The notes: generated from the sequence alone by a model not told the origin. Shown: positions 39,339 through 49,312, counted from the first letter of the stretch. The stretch: 53,574 bases of DNA from Candidatus Zipacnadia bacterium (GCA_029821635.1 JALGSW010000006.1:1-53574); one strand, 5' to 3'. Translations and numbers: made by a program.

Positions 39339-40622
39339 ATGTACCCCATCGCGCCCCGCAACGTCTTCATCCACGAGCGCGTTGTCGCCGATCCGCGCTG
39401 CGTCGCGCGCATGGAGCGGCTCATGCAGGGCATCACGCCCGACGAGCCGCCCATCGTCGTCGATGACGACGCGCTCAGCGAGATCGCGCGCGAGCGCCAC
39501 TGGGGCCGCGTCCGCGAGTGGCGCACCGGCCAGTACAAGCGCTCCCGCGACCCGGACATCATCCTCCACCGCTACGAGTGGCGCTCCCCCGAACAGCAGG
39601 CGGCGTTCGACGCCGCGTACCCCGACCTGCGCGTCGGCCTGCTGCGCGGCGCGGGCTTCACGGGCTTCCGCGACGGGCGGTCGCTGCTCGAAAAGCGCAA
39701 CGGCATCTGCCAGAACGCCTGGGACCTGCACTCCGCGTGGGGCTGCCTGCACACCTGCGACTACTGCAACATCGGCACCTTCCTCACCATCCACCTGAAC
39801 CTCGAGGAGATGGTCGAGCGCCTGCCCGCAATCCTCGACGAGCAGCGCTGGTGCCGCCTCTGGAAGTACGACAATCAGACCGACACGATCACCTTCGAGC
39901 CCGAATACGGGGCCTCGGCGGCGATGATCGGGGCGTTCGCGGGCCGCGCAACGGACGCGGGGCGCGAGGACCAGTTCCTGATGCTCTACACGAAGTCCGA
40001 CAACGTCGATCACCTGCTGGGGCTCGATCACCGCGGGCGGACGATCATCTCCTGGACGATCTCGTCCGAAACGGTCGCGCGGGAGATCGAGAAGAACTCG
40101 CCGAGCACCACTGCGCGCATCGAGGCCGCGCGCAAGTGCCGGCAGGCGGGCTACCACGTGCGCGCGCGCTTCTCCCCCATCGTGCCGGTCATCGGCTGGC
40201 GCGAGGAGGGCGCGCGGATGATCGAGGACTACCTCACGCGCGTGCGCCCCGACGTGATCACGATGGACACGCTCGCGCTCCTCGGCTACGACCGCCTGTG
40301 CGGCTGCTTCGACATGGAGCTGCTCGATCCCATCTACGTCGAGGCCTGCCGGGCGATCTACGAGGCAGATGAGCATCCGGGCAAGCCCTTCTGGCCCGCG
40401 GGGAAGCAGATCTTCCCGCACGACCTGCGGCTGGCGATCCTGCGGCTGTACGTGGAGGAGATTCGGCGGCACAACGCAGACGTGCCGATCTCATTCTGCG
40501 ACGAGACGCCGGAGATGTGGGCGGAGTTCACGCGCGAGGAACTCGGGCAGGGGCCCGAGGAGTACGTGTGCACCTGCGGCCCCGAGTCAGTGCCGGGGAA
40601 TCGGCTGCTGAGTACGACGTGA
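39339..40622 (+). CDS. SPL-family-like radical SAM protein (paralog 2)
   Basis: CLHTCDYC (CX3CX2C); YTKSDNVDHLLGLDHRGRTIISWTISSETVAREIEKNSPSTTARIEAARKCRQAGYHVRARFSPIVPVIGW SPL-like core; C-terminal YVCTCGPESVPGNRL. Confidence 0.8.
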   Translation: MYPIAPRNVFIHERVVADPRCVARMERLMQGITPDEPPIVVDDDALSEIARERHWGRVREWRTGQYKRSRDPDIILHRYEWRSPEQQAAFDAAYPDLRVGLLRGAGFTGFRDGRSLLEKRNGICQNAWDLHSAWGCLHTCDYCNIGTFLTIHLNLEEMVERLPAILDEQRWCRLWKYDNQTDTITFEPEYGASAAMIGAFAGRATDAGREDQFLMLYTKSDNVDHLLGLDHRGRTIISWTISSETVAREIEKNSPSTTARIEAARKCRQAGYHVRARFSPIVPVIGWREEGARMIEDYLTRVRPDVITMDTLALLGYDRLCGCFDMELLDPIYVEACRAIYEADEHPGKPFWPAGKQIFPHDLRLAILRLYVEEIRRHNADVPISFCDETPEMWAEFTREELGQGPEEYVCTCGPESVPGNRLLSTT

Positions 40623-40664
40623 AAAGGCGGGCGGGGGAGCCCGCCCCTCCTGAACGACCGAACA

Positions 40665-42308
40665 TCACGCGTCGCCGCGGATCTCCACGCGCCGGATCTT
40701 GCCCGAGATCGTCTTCGGCAGCTCAGTGACGAACTCGATCGTGCGCGGGTACTTGTAGGGCGCGGTGACGCGCTTCACGTGCTCCTGCAACTCCGTGGCG
40801 AGGGCGTGCGAGGGCTCGTAGCCGGCGGCAAGCACAACGGTGGCCTTCACGATCGCGCCACGATCCAGGTCCGGCTCGCCCGTGACCGCGCACTCCAGCA
40901 CCGCCGCATGCTCCATCAGCGCGCTCTCAACCTCGAACGGGCCGATGCGATAGCCTGAGGACTTGATGACGTCATCCGCGCGGCCGACGAACCAGTAGTA
41001 GCCGTCCTCGTCCCGCCACGCGACATCGCCCGTGGAGTAGACGCCGTCATGCCAGACGCTCTCGGTCAGCTCCTCGTCGGCATGATAGCCGCGGAACATA
41101 CCCGTGGGCGCTCCCGCGGTGGTGTGCACCACGATCTGCCCCTCCTCCCCCACCTCGCAGCGCTTCCCGTCATCGTCGAGCAGGTCGATCTCCCACCCCG
41201 CGGAGGGCAGGCCCATCGAGCCGGGCCGCGGCTGCATCCACGGCCACGTAGCGACGATCACGACCGTCTCAGTCTGCCCGAAGCCCTCCATTATGCGCAG
41301 GCCGGTGGCGTCGAGGAAGCGGTTGAAGACCTCCGGATTGAGCGGCTCGCCCGCGGTCACCACGTAGTGCAGTGATGAGAGATCCCAGGCGTTCAGGTCC
41401 TCTTTGATGAGGAAGCGGAAGACGGTCGGTGGCGCGCAGAAGGTCGTGATCGGGTAGTCCTGCAGCATGCGCAGCATCTCGCTCGGCACGAAGCGCTCGT
41501 ACTCGTACACGAAGACCGCGCTGCCGAGAACCCACTGGCCGTAGATCTTCCCCCACGAGGCCTTGGCCCAGCCGGTGTCGGCGACGGTCAGGTGCAGGCC
41601 GCCGTCCTCGCAGCCCTGCCAGATCGCGGTGAGGATGTGCCCGAGCGGGTAGGTGAAGTCGTGGCGCACCATCTTCGGCATCCCCGTGGTGCCGGAGGTG
41701 AAGTAGAGCAGCATCGTGTCCTCGCTCGCCGCCGCGGCATCGCCCACCGGGCGCGTGAACTCCCGCTCGATGGCCATCTGCGCATCGTAGCCGACCCAGC
41801 CATCGCGCTCGCCGCCCACCACGACGCGATGGGCGAGCGCGCGCGACTGGGGCGCGGCCTCATCGACCGCCTCGGTCACGCGGGCCTCGTTGACCGCCAC
41901 GATCATCTTCACGTCCGCCGCGTTGTTGCGGTAGACGATGTCCTTGGCGGTGAGCAGATGCGTGGCGGGGATCGCGGTCGCGCCGAGCTTGTGCAGCGCC
42001 AGGAGGCAGAACCAGTACTCGTAGCGGCGGCGGAGCATGAGCATCACCGCGTCGCCCCGGCCGATGCCGAGTTCGGCAAACATCGCCGCCGCGCGGTCGG
42101 CCTGCCGCTTCATCTCGCCGAAGGTAAAGCTGGCCTCGCCCCCGGCCTCATCGCACCAGACGAGCGCGACACGATCGGGCTCCTGCTCGGCGATCGCGTC
42201 CACCACGTCGTAGCCGTAGTTGAAGCGCTCGGGCACTACGATGCGGAAGTTCTCCTGGAACTGTTCGTACGACGCGAAGTCCGTCTGCGGCACGAAGCGA
42301 TCGAGCAC
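40665..42308 (-). CDS. Acyl-CoA synthetase (AMP-binding, acetyl/medium-chain type)
   Basis: MLLYFTSGTTGMPKMVRHDFTYPLG, GFGQTETVVIVA, YWFVGRADDVIKSSGYRIGPFEVESAL, YKYPRTIEFVTELPKTISGKIRR. Confidence 0.93.
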   Translation of the reverse strand: MLDRFVPQTDFASYEQFQENFRIVVPERFNYGYDVVDAIAEQEPDRVALVWCDEAGGEASFTFGEMKRQADRAAAMFAELGIGRGDAVMLMLRRRYEYWFCLLALHKLGATAIPATHLLTAKDIVYRNNAADVKMIVAVNEARVTEAVDEAAPQSRALAHRVVVGGERDGWVGYDAQMAIEREFTRPVGDAAAASEDTMLLYFTSGTTGMPKMVRHDFTYPLGHILTAIWQGCEDGGLHLTVADTGWAKASWGKIYGQWVLGSAVFVYEYERFVPSEMLRMLQDYPITTFCAPPTVFRFLIKEDLNAWDLSSLHYVVTAGEPLNPEVFNRFLDATGLRIMEGFGQTETVVIVATWPWMQPRPGSMGLPSAGWEIDLLDDDGKRCEVGEEGQIVVHTTAGAPTGMFRGYHADEELTESVWHDGVYSTGDVAWRDEDGYYWFVGRADDVIKSSGYRIGPFEVESALMEHAAVLECAVTGEPDLDRGAIVKATVVLAAGYEPSHALATELQEHVKRVTAPYKYPRTIEFVTELPKTISGKIRRVEIRGDA

Positions 42309-42335
42309 GGCACTTCACCTTCTTCGATCCGGGTT

Positions 42336-42881
42336 TCAGGCGATTACGGCGAGGAACTTCGCGATCCGACCGTCCAGCGCTCGCATCGCGTGCGGCTGCG
42401 TTGCGTCGAAGTAGACGCAGTCGCCCACCTCCAGAACGATCTCATGCCCGCCGATGACGATGGACATGCGCCCCGCGAGCAGGTAGTTGCACTCCTGGCC
42501 GGGATGGCTGTTGAGCGACGGCTCACCGCCGGGCGCGACGGTCACGAGGAACGGCTCGCACTTCTTGTTGGCGAAGTTGTACGCCAGTGCCTCGTAATCG
42601 TAGTCATGCCTGCGGTCCACCCGCACACCCTCGGCGGCTCGGCTCACGCTGAAGCCGTGCAGGCGCGGGTCCTCGCCGGTCAGCAGCGCGGTCAGCTCCA
42701 CGTCGAAGGTCTGGGCGATCTGGAAGAGCACGCCGACGGGGATGTCTTCCTCCCCACTCTCGTAGCGGCGGTAGAACTCGACGGGGGCGCCGATCTGCCG
42801 CGCCACTGCTTCCGGCGACAGGCCTTTGATCTCACGAAGCCCGGCTACACGGCGGCCGATGGCCACGAGCTGCTCGTTCAT
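42336..42881 (-). CDS. XRE-family HTH regulator with C-terminal cupin
   Basis: GRRVAGLREIKGLSPEAVARQIGAPVEFYRRYESGEEDIP HTH; HPGQECNYLLAGRMSIVIGGHEIVLEVGDCVYFDATQPHAM cupin. Confidence 0.88.
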   Translation of the reverse strand: MNEQLVAIGRRVAGLREIKGLSPEAVARQIGAPVEFYRRYESGEEDIPVGVLFQIAQTFDVELTALLTGEDPRLHGFSVSRAAEGVRVDRRHDYDYEALAYNFANKKCEPFLVTVAPGGEPSLNSHPGQECNYLLAGRMSIVIGGHEIVLEVGDCVYFDATQPHAMRALDGRIAKFLAVIA

Positions 42882-42999
42882 CTGCTGCTCTCCTTGCTTC
42901 TGCTTGGACCGCATGGCGCCCCGATGGTAGCATCGGGGCCAGCGGGCGGGGGCAGGTACTTCCGGACGCGGCGGCCGCCACCTCTTACCTGCCCTTCGG

Positions 43000-43028
43000 T
43001 TGCTTCCGCAACGATGATGCGGTATACT
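43000..43028 (+). promoter_or_regulatory. Sigma-70-like promoter TTGCTT-17-TATACT for MATE gene
   Basis: Located between divergent XRE-cupin and MATE genes; overlapping TATAC-N5-GTATA palindrome 43023-43037. Confidence 0.6.
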
Positions 43029-43125
43029 CAATGTATAGAGGCAACCTGCTGCCAGCGACGGCGCCGGCGGCATTTTCTTTGTCCGATCATCCTCCGGACA
43101 GTGAGCCGGCTCTCGGGAGACGCCG

Positions 43126-44571
43126 ATGGGAGACCCAACGCAGGACGGGGTGGATGAGTTCGATCAGGAGTGCGTGGTCCCGGCGGAGGGCGAGCCGGAG
43201 CCGCCTCCTGCTGTCACGCGGCGCGTGGACCTCACGCAGGGCAACTTGCTCAAGCAGATCGCGCTGCTCTCGTGGCCCATCGTGGCCGGCTCATTCCTCC
43301 AGTGGCTGATGGGCGTCGTGGACATCAAGATGGTCGGCACGCTCGGGCCGGCTTCGATCGCCGCCGTCGGCACCTCGCGTGAAGCGATCTTCACCTTCCT
43401 CACCCTCATCTTCGCGGTCGCCACCGGCACACAGGTGATGACCGCGCGCTACATGGGCCAGAGGGACCCGCAGAAGGCCACGGAAGCCGCCCGTCAGGCG
43501 ATCATCCTCGCGGTCCTCTTCGGCCTCGTGCTCGCCCCCGCGGGCTACCTGCTGTCCGGTAACCTCCTCGCCGCCCTTGGCGCGGAGACCGACACGCTCG
43601 CGCTGGGCTCCGGCTACATGAGGATCTTCTTCCTCGGCACCATCCCGCTGCTGCTGGGCTTCATGCTTACCGCAGCGCTGCAGGGCGCGGGCGACACCCT
43701 CACGCCGCTCTACGTCAACGTCGGCGGCGTCGCCATGAACATCGTCCTGAACTGGATGCTGATCTTTGGCGTCGGACCGTTCCCGGCGCTGGGCGTGATC
43801 GGCGCCGCGTGGGGCACGGTCATCGCGCGCACACTCGCCGGCCTCGCGCTGCTCGTGATGGTCACCAGCGGCAAGTTCGCGCTGCGTGTGCCGCTGAGGG
43901 ACCGTTGGCGGATCGACCTTGCGATGTGGCGGAAGGTGTTCTACATCGGCGTCCCCTCGTCGATCGAGGGCTTCGCGCGGAACGTCGGCTTCCTGTCGCT
44001 TTTCTGGATCCTGAACCAGACGGATGCGGGCCGGATGGCGGTCGCGGGCTACGCGATCTCCGTCCAGATCCGCATGTTCGGTATCATGTTCGGCCTCGCG
44101 CTGATGAGCGCCGCCATGACCGCCGTCAGTCAGAACATGGGCGCATGCGACCCGGTCCGCGCGGAGAAGAGCGGCTGGACGATCTGTGGCATCTCGGCCG
44201 CAACGATGGCGCTGATGGGCCTCGTCTCGATCCTGCTCGCGCACCCGCTCATCTCATTCTTCACGGACAGCGCCGACGCGACCCACTGGGGCGTCGTTTC
44301 GCTCATCGTGCTCTCGCTCTCGCTGCCCTTCACCGGGCTCTCGATGGGCTGCGCGGGCTCCCTGCGCGGCGCCGGTGACACGCTCTCGCCGCTCTGGGCG
44401 ACGATCATCTTCACCACATTCGTGGGCCCGAGCCTCGCCTACCTGCTCACCGTCGTACTCGGCTATGGCCCGGTCGGCGCATGGATCGGCCTGGCCGTCG
44501 GCGGCTTCCTGCAATCGCTGATGGTCGCGTGGATCTTCAAGCGCGCGAAGTGGAAGCAGATCGTGCTGTAA
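43126..44571 (+). CDS. MATE family efflux transporter
   Basis: LLKQIALLSWPIVAGSFLQWLMGVVDIKMVGTLGPASIAAVG; multi-TM; GAGDTLTPL and GAGDTLSPL repeats. Confidence 0.92.
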   Translation: MGDPTQDGVDEFDQECVVPAEGEPEPPPAVTRRVDLTQGNLLKQIALLSWPIVAGSFLQWLMGVVDIKMVGTLGPASIAAVGTSREAIFTFLTLIFAVATGTQVMTARYMGQRDPQKATEAARQAIILAVLFGLVLAPAGYLLSGNLLAALGAETDTLALGSGYMRIFFLGTIPLLLGFMLTAALQGAGDTLTPLYVNVGGVAMNIVLNWMLIFGVGPFPALGVIGAAWGTVIARTLAGLALLVMVTSGKFALRVPLRDRWRIDLAMWRKVFYIGVPSSIEGFARNVGFLSLFWILNQTDAGRMAVAGYAISVQIRMFGIMFGLALMSAAMTAVSQNMGACDPVRAEKSGWTICGISAATMALMGLVSILLAHPLISFFTDSADATHWGVVSLIVLSLSLPFTGLSMGCAGSLRGAGDTLSPLWATIIFTTFVGPSLAYLLTVVLGYGPVGAWIGLAVGGFLQSLMVAWIFKRAKWKQIVL

Positions 44572-44606
44572 CGGCACCGGGCGCGACCGAAGGAGGACGC
44601 TCAACC

Positions 44607-45872
44607 ATGCCCTGGCAGATCACCGATGCCGATCGCCGCGTTGTCCGCGACCTCGCGAAGCGTGTCGCAGAGGTCGCCGCTGAGCCCGTGCAGGCTCAGC
44701 GCCGGGCGCTGTGGTACGCGCAGAACGCTCTGCGCCCCATCCGCCCACCGGTCTACATCTCCCCGGAGGGCGCGTGGATCGAGCTGCTCCCGACCAGCGC
44801 GCTCACCTGCGAGAGCGACGCCGCTCGGGGCATCGAGCTGGCGCTGCGCCGCAACATCTACGCCCACGAGCACTTCGGCGACGATCAGGTCGTGGACGCG
44901 CAGTGGCGCGTGCCGTACGCAGTCACAAACACCTCGTGGGGCCTCGTGCCGGACATCCGCCGCCCGGAGGCCAGGCGTGGCGCCTACGTGTGGGACGCGC
45001 CGGTGCGCACGATGGCCGACATCGAGCGCATTGAGACGCCCACCGCCGAGCATGATCCCGACGAGAGCCGGCGGCGGCTGGCGTGGCATCAGGAGCTGTT
45101 CGGCGACATCCTCGATGTGTGCCTGCACGGCCGCTGGTGGTGGGCGCTGGGCCTGATCGACGAGTGGACGCGCCTGCGCGGCATCACCCAGACCTACCTC
45201 GACATGAGCGACAACCCGGAAATGCTGCACGCGGGCATGCGGCGGCTGGCGGAGGGGAAGCTCGCCTGGCTCGAGCAGCTCGAGGCGCTCGGCGTGCTCT
45301 CGCTCAACAACGGGAACGACTACGTCGGCTCCGGCAGCTTCGGCTACACCGACGAGCTGCCTCTCCCCGACTTCGACGGCAACGTGCGTCTCGCGGACCT
45401 CTGGGGCTTCTGCGAAGCCCAGACCATGTCCGAGGTCTCGCCCGCGATGCACGAGGAGTTCGTCCTCACACACCAGCTTCCGGTGTTGGAGAAGTTCGGC
45501 CTCAACTGCTACGGCTGCTGCGAGCCGCTCGACCTCAAGCTCGACTTCCTGATGGCGCGCATCCCGCGTCTGCGTCGCGTCTCCATCAGCCCGTGGGCGG
45601 ACGTGCGGCGCAGTGCGGAGAAGCTTGCGCGCGCACGCGCGCCCGGCGATGTGATCTTCTCATGGAAGCCGAACCCCGCGTTCCTCGCGGCCGTCTGCTT
45701 CGATGAGGAGGCCGTGCGCGCAGACATCCGCAAGACGATCGCGGTCGCGTCCGAACATGGCTGCGCGCTGGAGATCGTCCTCAAGGACACGCACACGTGC
45801 AACAACCAGCCGGAGCGCTTCGACGCCTGGGCGCGGGTGGCGATGGAGGAGGCCCGGCGCGCCGTCGAGTAG
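44607..45872 (+). CDS. Uroporphyrinogen-decarboxylase superfamily protein (methyltransferase-like)
   Basis: URO-D-like layout with NCYGCCEPLDLKLD and LKDTHTCNNQPERF; start ATG 44607 after AGGAGG. Confidence 0.65.
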   Translation: MPWQITDADRRVVRDLAKRVAEVAAEPVQAQRRALWYAQNALRPIRPPVYISPEGAWIELLPTSALTCESDAARGIELALRRNIYAHEHFGDDQVVDAQWRVPYAVTNTSWGLVPDIRRPEARRGAYVWDAPVRTMADIERIETPTAEHDPDESRRRLAWHQELFGDILDVCLHGRWWWALGLIDEWTRLRGITQTYLDMSDNPEMLHAGMRRLAEGKLAWLEQLEALGVLSLNNGNDYVGSGSFGYTDELPLPDFDGNVRLADLWGFCEAQTMSEVSPAMHEEFVLTHQLPVLEKFGLNCYGCCEPLDLKLDFLMARIPRLRRVSISPWADVRRSAEKLARARAPGDVIFSWKPNPAFLAAVCFDEEAVRADIRKTIAVASEHGCALEIVLKDTHTCNNQPERFDAWARVAMEEARRAVE

Positions 45873-46024
45873 CGCGCGTGGCAGGTCGGGCGCGCCGTTC
45901 CGGCGAAGCGAAATGCGCAGGACGACATCGCTACGCATGGGAGAGCACACTCAGTGACCGACCGATCGCGCACCGCTGGTACCACGCGGGCCGCGACACC
46001 GAGGTACTGAGGAGAGGGAAGCCG

Positions 46025-46714
46025 ATGGGGCTAACGCAGCCGGACAAGCCAGATGGCTACTACTCCAATGTCCCCCCCCTGGTGGTTCAGTTGCTGGCGC
46101 TGCCTCCGGGCGCGCGTGTGCTCGACGTGGGTTGCGCGGAGGGAGCGCTCGGCGCTCACCTCAAGCGCGATGACCCGAGCGTTTTCGTCGCCGGCGTTGA
46201 GTTGCATGGCCCGGCTTCCGACCGGGCACAGAAGGTGCTCGATGAGGTCTGGAGGGCCGACTTCGAGACATGGGAGCCGCCCGGGCAATGCACAGCAAGC
46301 TTCGACCGCGTAGTCTTCGGTGATGTACTTGAGCACCTCATCGATCCTGAGGCGGCACTTCGGAAGGCGATCGCTCTGTTACGTCCCGGCGGAGCGATCG
46401 TATCCTCAATCCCCAACGTCCGATGGCTGCCAATCGTGCGCGACCTCGCACTCCGAGGCGAGTGGACGTACCGCGAGGAAGGCATCCTCGATAGCACGCA
46501 CCTGCGCTTCTTCACAAAGACCAGCATGAGAGCTCTCTGCGAACGCTGCTCCCTGCAAGTCGAGGATTGTGTGCCGAGCTTCAGCACCGAATGGGGCGTT
46601 GCCGGCGTGCTCCTGCGCCTGCTCGCGCGCTGGTCTGGAACGTTTGAGGAGTTCTGCACATTTCAGTATGTCATGAGGGCCAAGCTGCCCACACCGAAGG
46701 ACGACCAACAGTGA
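46025..46714 (+). CDS. Class I SAM-dependent methyltransferase
   Basis: GARVLDVGCAEGALGAHLK; FDRVVFGDVLEHLIDPEAALRKAIALLRPGGAIVSSIPNV. Confidence 0.88.
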   Translation: MGLTQPDKPDGYYSNVPPLVVQLLALPPGARVLDVGCAEGALGAHLKRDDPSVFVAGVELHGPASDRAQKVLDEVWRADFETWEPPGQCTASFDRVVFGDVLEHLIDPEAALRKAIALLRPGGAIVSSIPNVRWLPIVRDLALRGEWTYREEGILDSTHLRFFTKTSMRALCERCSLQVEDCVPSFSTEWGVAGVLLRLLARWSGTFEEFCTFQYVMRAKLPTPKDDQQ

Positions 46715-46957
46715 CGTTCCGGGCCACAACGCAGTGAGGTCCAGAGCCGGTCCTCGCCGGATATACGGCTGCGACACGGGTCGTCCCCCCCCCGCAGTCC
46801 GAGCGCAGAACCACGCGTGGCCCTCCGGGCGGCATGTCCCCCAACGATGCAGATCGCGAGTGTTCGGCTCGGTCTCCTGCGCATCAAAGCGCCATACTTA
46901 CCCCTGTCCATCGGCCATCGCGCTTCCGTGAAAGCCGCCCAGAACTCCACGAAGCTC

Positions 46958-46986
46958 TTGCACTTGCGGCATCAATCGCCTATACT
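46958..46986 (+). promoter_or_regulatory. Sigma-70-like promoter TTGCAC-17-TATACT for cold-shock gene 1
   Basis: About 100 nt upstream of CSP ATG at 47087. Confidence 0.65.
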
Positions 46987-47086
46987 GCATCAAGTGCTAT
47001 AGTGCTGTGCTGTTGTTCGAGGCGCTGCAAGGGTTTCGTCCCGTGCGCCAGAACACCGCACGAATCCTGCGGGAGGTTACTCGCAA

Positions 47087-47323
47087 ATGGCCACCGGGAC
47101 TGTGAAGTGGTTCGACGACGCAAAGGGCTTTGGCTTCATCGAGCGTTCGGAGGGCGAGGACGTCTTCGTCCACTACTCATCCATCGCCGGCGAAGGCTAC
47201 AAGAGCCTCGCTGAGGGCTCCGAGGTAGAGTTCGACGTCGAGACCGATGCCAAGGGCCCTCGCGCAGCCAACGTAATCGTGACGAACGCAGCGCCGGCGG
47301 GCGACAGCACCACCAACTGGTAG
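47087..47323 (+). CDS. Cold-shock domain protein (Csp 1)
   Basis: [33 protein letters not shown]1/RNP2. Confidence 0.97.
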   Translation: MATGTVKWFDDAKGFGFIERSEGEDVFVHYSSIAGEGYKSLAEGSEVEFDVETDAKGPRAANVIVTNAAPAGDSTTNW

Positions 47324-47341
47324 CCCCCCCCCCGAAGATTG

Positions 47342-47373
47342 GTGCAGCGCCCGGCTTTTGCCGGGCGCTGCAC
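47342..47373. terminator. Terminator hairpin after Csp 1
   Basis: Perfect 14-bp stem GTGCAGCGCCCGGC/GCCGGGCGCTGCAC with TTTT loop. Confidence 0.75.
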
Positions 47374-47472
47374 GTTCTGCAGGCGCCCCGAAGCACGGTT
47401 CCCCGAGCCATACCGCCCGCGTGCCTCGTCTGCGGACACGCTTCTGGGCCTCACCCACGCCTCTGCCTCGCG

Positions 47473-47502
47473 GTTGCGCGCACCCGTGAGGCTGTGCTAT
47501 GA
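47473..47502 (+). promoter_or_regulatory. Sigma-70-like promoter TTGCGC-18-TATGAT for cold-shock gene 2
   Basis: About 120 nt upstream of CSP ATG at 47624. Confidence 0.5.
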
Positions 47503-47623
47503 TTGCGCTGGAGAGCACTTCCGGCGTGAACGGACCGCCGCCCTGAGAGTTGTTCGGGACGCACGCGCACCGACGTGACGCGGCCGGGGCACACGGGGAA
47601 TACTCTGACAGAGGATGGGTTGT

Positions 47624-47860
47624 ATGGCTGCAGGCAAAGTCAAGTGGTTTGACGATGCGAAGGGCTACGGCTTCATTGAAAGGTCCGACGGCGAAGATGT
47701 CTTTGTGCACTATTCCGCTATCGTCGGTGAGGGCTATCGCAGTCTCACCGAAGACTCGGAGGTCGAGTTCGACATCGACGAGGACCCGAAAGGCCCGCGC
47801 GCGACCAATGTTGTCGTGACGAAGGCTGCCCCAAGCAGCGACTCGTCGTTCGTGTGGTAG
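47624..47860 (+). CDS. Cold-shock domain protein (Csp 2)
   Basis: [30 protein letters not shown]; tandem paralog of Csp 1. Confidence 0.97.
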   Translation: MAAGKVKWFDDAKGYGFIERSDGEDVFVHYSAIVGEGYRSLTEDSEVEFDIDEDPKGPRATNVVVTKAAPSSDSSFVW

Positions 47861-47879
47861 CAGCCGCTCCGCAACGGAT

Positions 47880-47910
47880 CAGCGTCCGGCCCCGACGGCC
47901 GGGCGCTTTC
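47880..47910 (+). terminator. Rho-independent terminator after Csp 2
   Basis: AGCGTCCGGCC-CCGAC-GGCCGGGCGCT then TTTCTTCG. Confidence 0.75.
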
Positions 47911-47951
47911 TTCGTATACGCACCTGCCCCGCGCATGGAGGACAGAGACCG

Positions 47952-49226
47952 ATGAGCTCACCCGTGACCGCCGTGATTGTCGGCGCCGGACACCGCGGCG
48001 TCGGCTACGCCAACCTCTCGATCCACAAGCCTGAGATGCTCAAGATCGTCGGCGTCGCCGACCCCGATGAACTGCGCCGCCGCAAGGCCGCCGAGAAGTT
48101 CGGTGTGCCCGAGGAGGGCCTGTATGAGACCGCGCAGGAGATGGCGCAGGTCCCGCAGTTCGCCGACGCGGTCATCAACGGCACGATGGACCTCGACCAC
48201 GTCCCGACCGCCCTGCCGCTGCTCGAGGCGGGCTATGATATGCTGCTCGAGAAACCCATCTGCCCCACGCGCGAGGAGCTGCTCACGCTCCTGCAGACCA
48301 CCCGGCGCACCGGCCGCAAGCTCATGATCGGCCACGTGCTGCGCTACGCCCCGTTCTACGTGGCGATCAAGCAGCGGCTGCTCGCGGGCGAGATCGGCGA
48401 TGTGTACGCGGTGCACTCGACCGAGGCCGTCAGCTACCATCACATGGCGGCGGCGTTCATCCGCGGCCGCTGGGCGCATCGCAGCACGAACCCGATGCTG
48501 CTGGCGAAGTGTTGCCATGACCTCGATCTGATCGCCTGGTACTACTCGGGCGTGCGGCCCGCCTACGTATCGAGCATGGGCGCGCGGACGGTCTTCTGCG
48601 AGGCGAATGCGCCGGAGGGCTCCGGGACGCGCTGCCTCGTGGACTGCGACGTCGAAGCCGACTGCGCGTATTCGGCGCGCAAGAACTACCTCGAACAGAA
48701 GCTGTGGGCGCCCTACTCGTGGGAAGCGATCGAGCACATCGAGGAGCCGACCGACGAGGACCGCGAGCGCTCGCTGCGCGAGGACAATCCGTTCGGGCGC
48801 TGCGTCTACCGCACCGACGGCGACGTGATGGACCACCAGTCGGTTATCATCGAGTTCGAGAACGGCTCGACGGCCAGCCACGATATGATCACCGGGACGC
48901 CGCGGCCGGGCCGGACGGTGCACATCTACGGCACGGAGGGCGAGATCGAGGGCTTCATGGAGGACGGGGCGTTTGTGGTGCGCCACGCCGATGCGCGCGC
49001 GGGCGAGGAGTACTCCGAAGAGCCCGTGGACGTGAGCGTGACCATGGACGGGCACGGAGGCGGCGACCTTCGGCTGGTGGAGGACTTCGTAGCCGCGGTG
49101 CGCGGCCAGGAGCGCTCGATCAGCTCAACCGAGATCCTCGACTCGGTCTACGGCCACCTGATCGCCTACGCGGCGGACGAAGCGATGACCCAGCGCAAGG
49201 TCGTGGAGATCGAGGATTTGGGGTAG
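47952..49226 (+). CDS. Gfo/Idh/MocA-family oxidoreductase
   Basis: TAVIVGAGHRGVGYANLSIH; DMLLEKPICPTREE; IGHVLRYAPFY. Confidence 0.9.
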   Translation: MSSPVTAVIVGAGHRGVGYANLSIHKPEMLKIVGVADPDELRRRKAAEKFGVPEEGLYETAQEMAQVPQFADAVINGTMDLDHVPTALPLLEAGYDMLLEKPICPTREELLTLLQTTRRTGRKLMIGHVLRYAPFYVAIKQRLLAGEIGDVYAVHSTEAVSYHHMAAAFIRGRWAHRSTNPMLLAKCCHDLDLIAWYYSGVRPAYVSSMGARTVFCEANAPEGSGTRCLVDCDVEADCAYSARKNYLEQKLWAPYSWEAIEHIEEPTDEDRERSLREDNPFGRCVYRTDGDVMDHQSVIIEFENGSTASHDMITGTPRPGRTVHIYGTEGEIEGFMEDGAFVVRHADARAGEEYSEEPVDVSVTMDGHGGGDLRLVEDFVAAVRGQERSISSTEILDSVYGHLIAYAADEAMTQRKVVEIEDLG

Positions 49227-49242
49227 CCGTTGTCGTTCGGAG

Positions 49243-49270
49243 CGACGCATCCCGTCGTCTGGATGCGTCG
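49243..49270. terminator. Intergenic hairpin CGACGCATCC-N8-GGATGCGTCG
   Basis: Perfect 10-bp inverted repeat just after Gfo/Idh/MocA stop. Confidence 0.5.
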
Positions 49271-49312
49271 GCCGTGCGTCGTTCCAGTTCGCGCAACCGG
49301 GAGTGACCGTCC

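Noticed and set aside
46663-46950. 95-aa minus-strand ORF in the intergenic region before Csp 1
   Set aside because: No recognisable motif, overlaps methyltransferase 3' end; not supported
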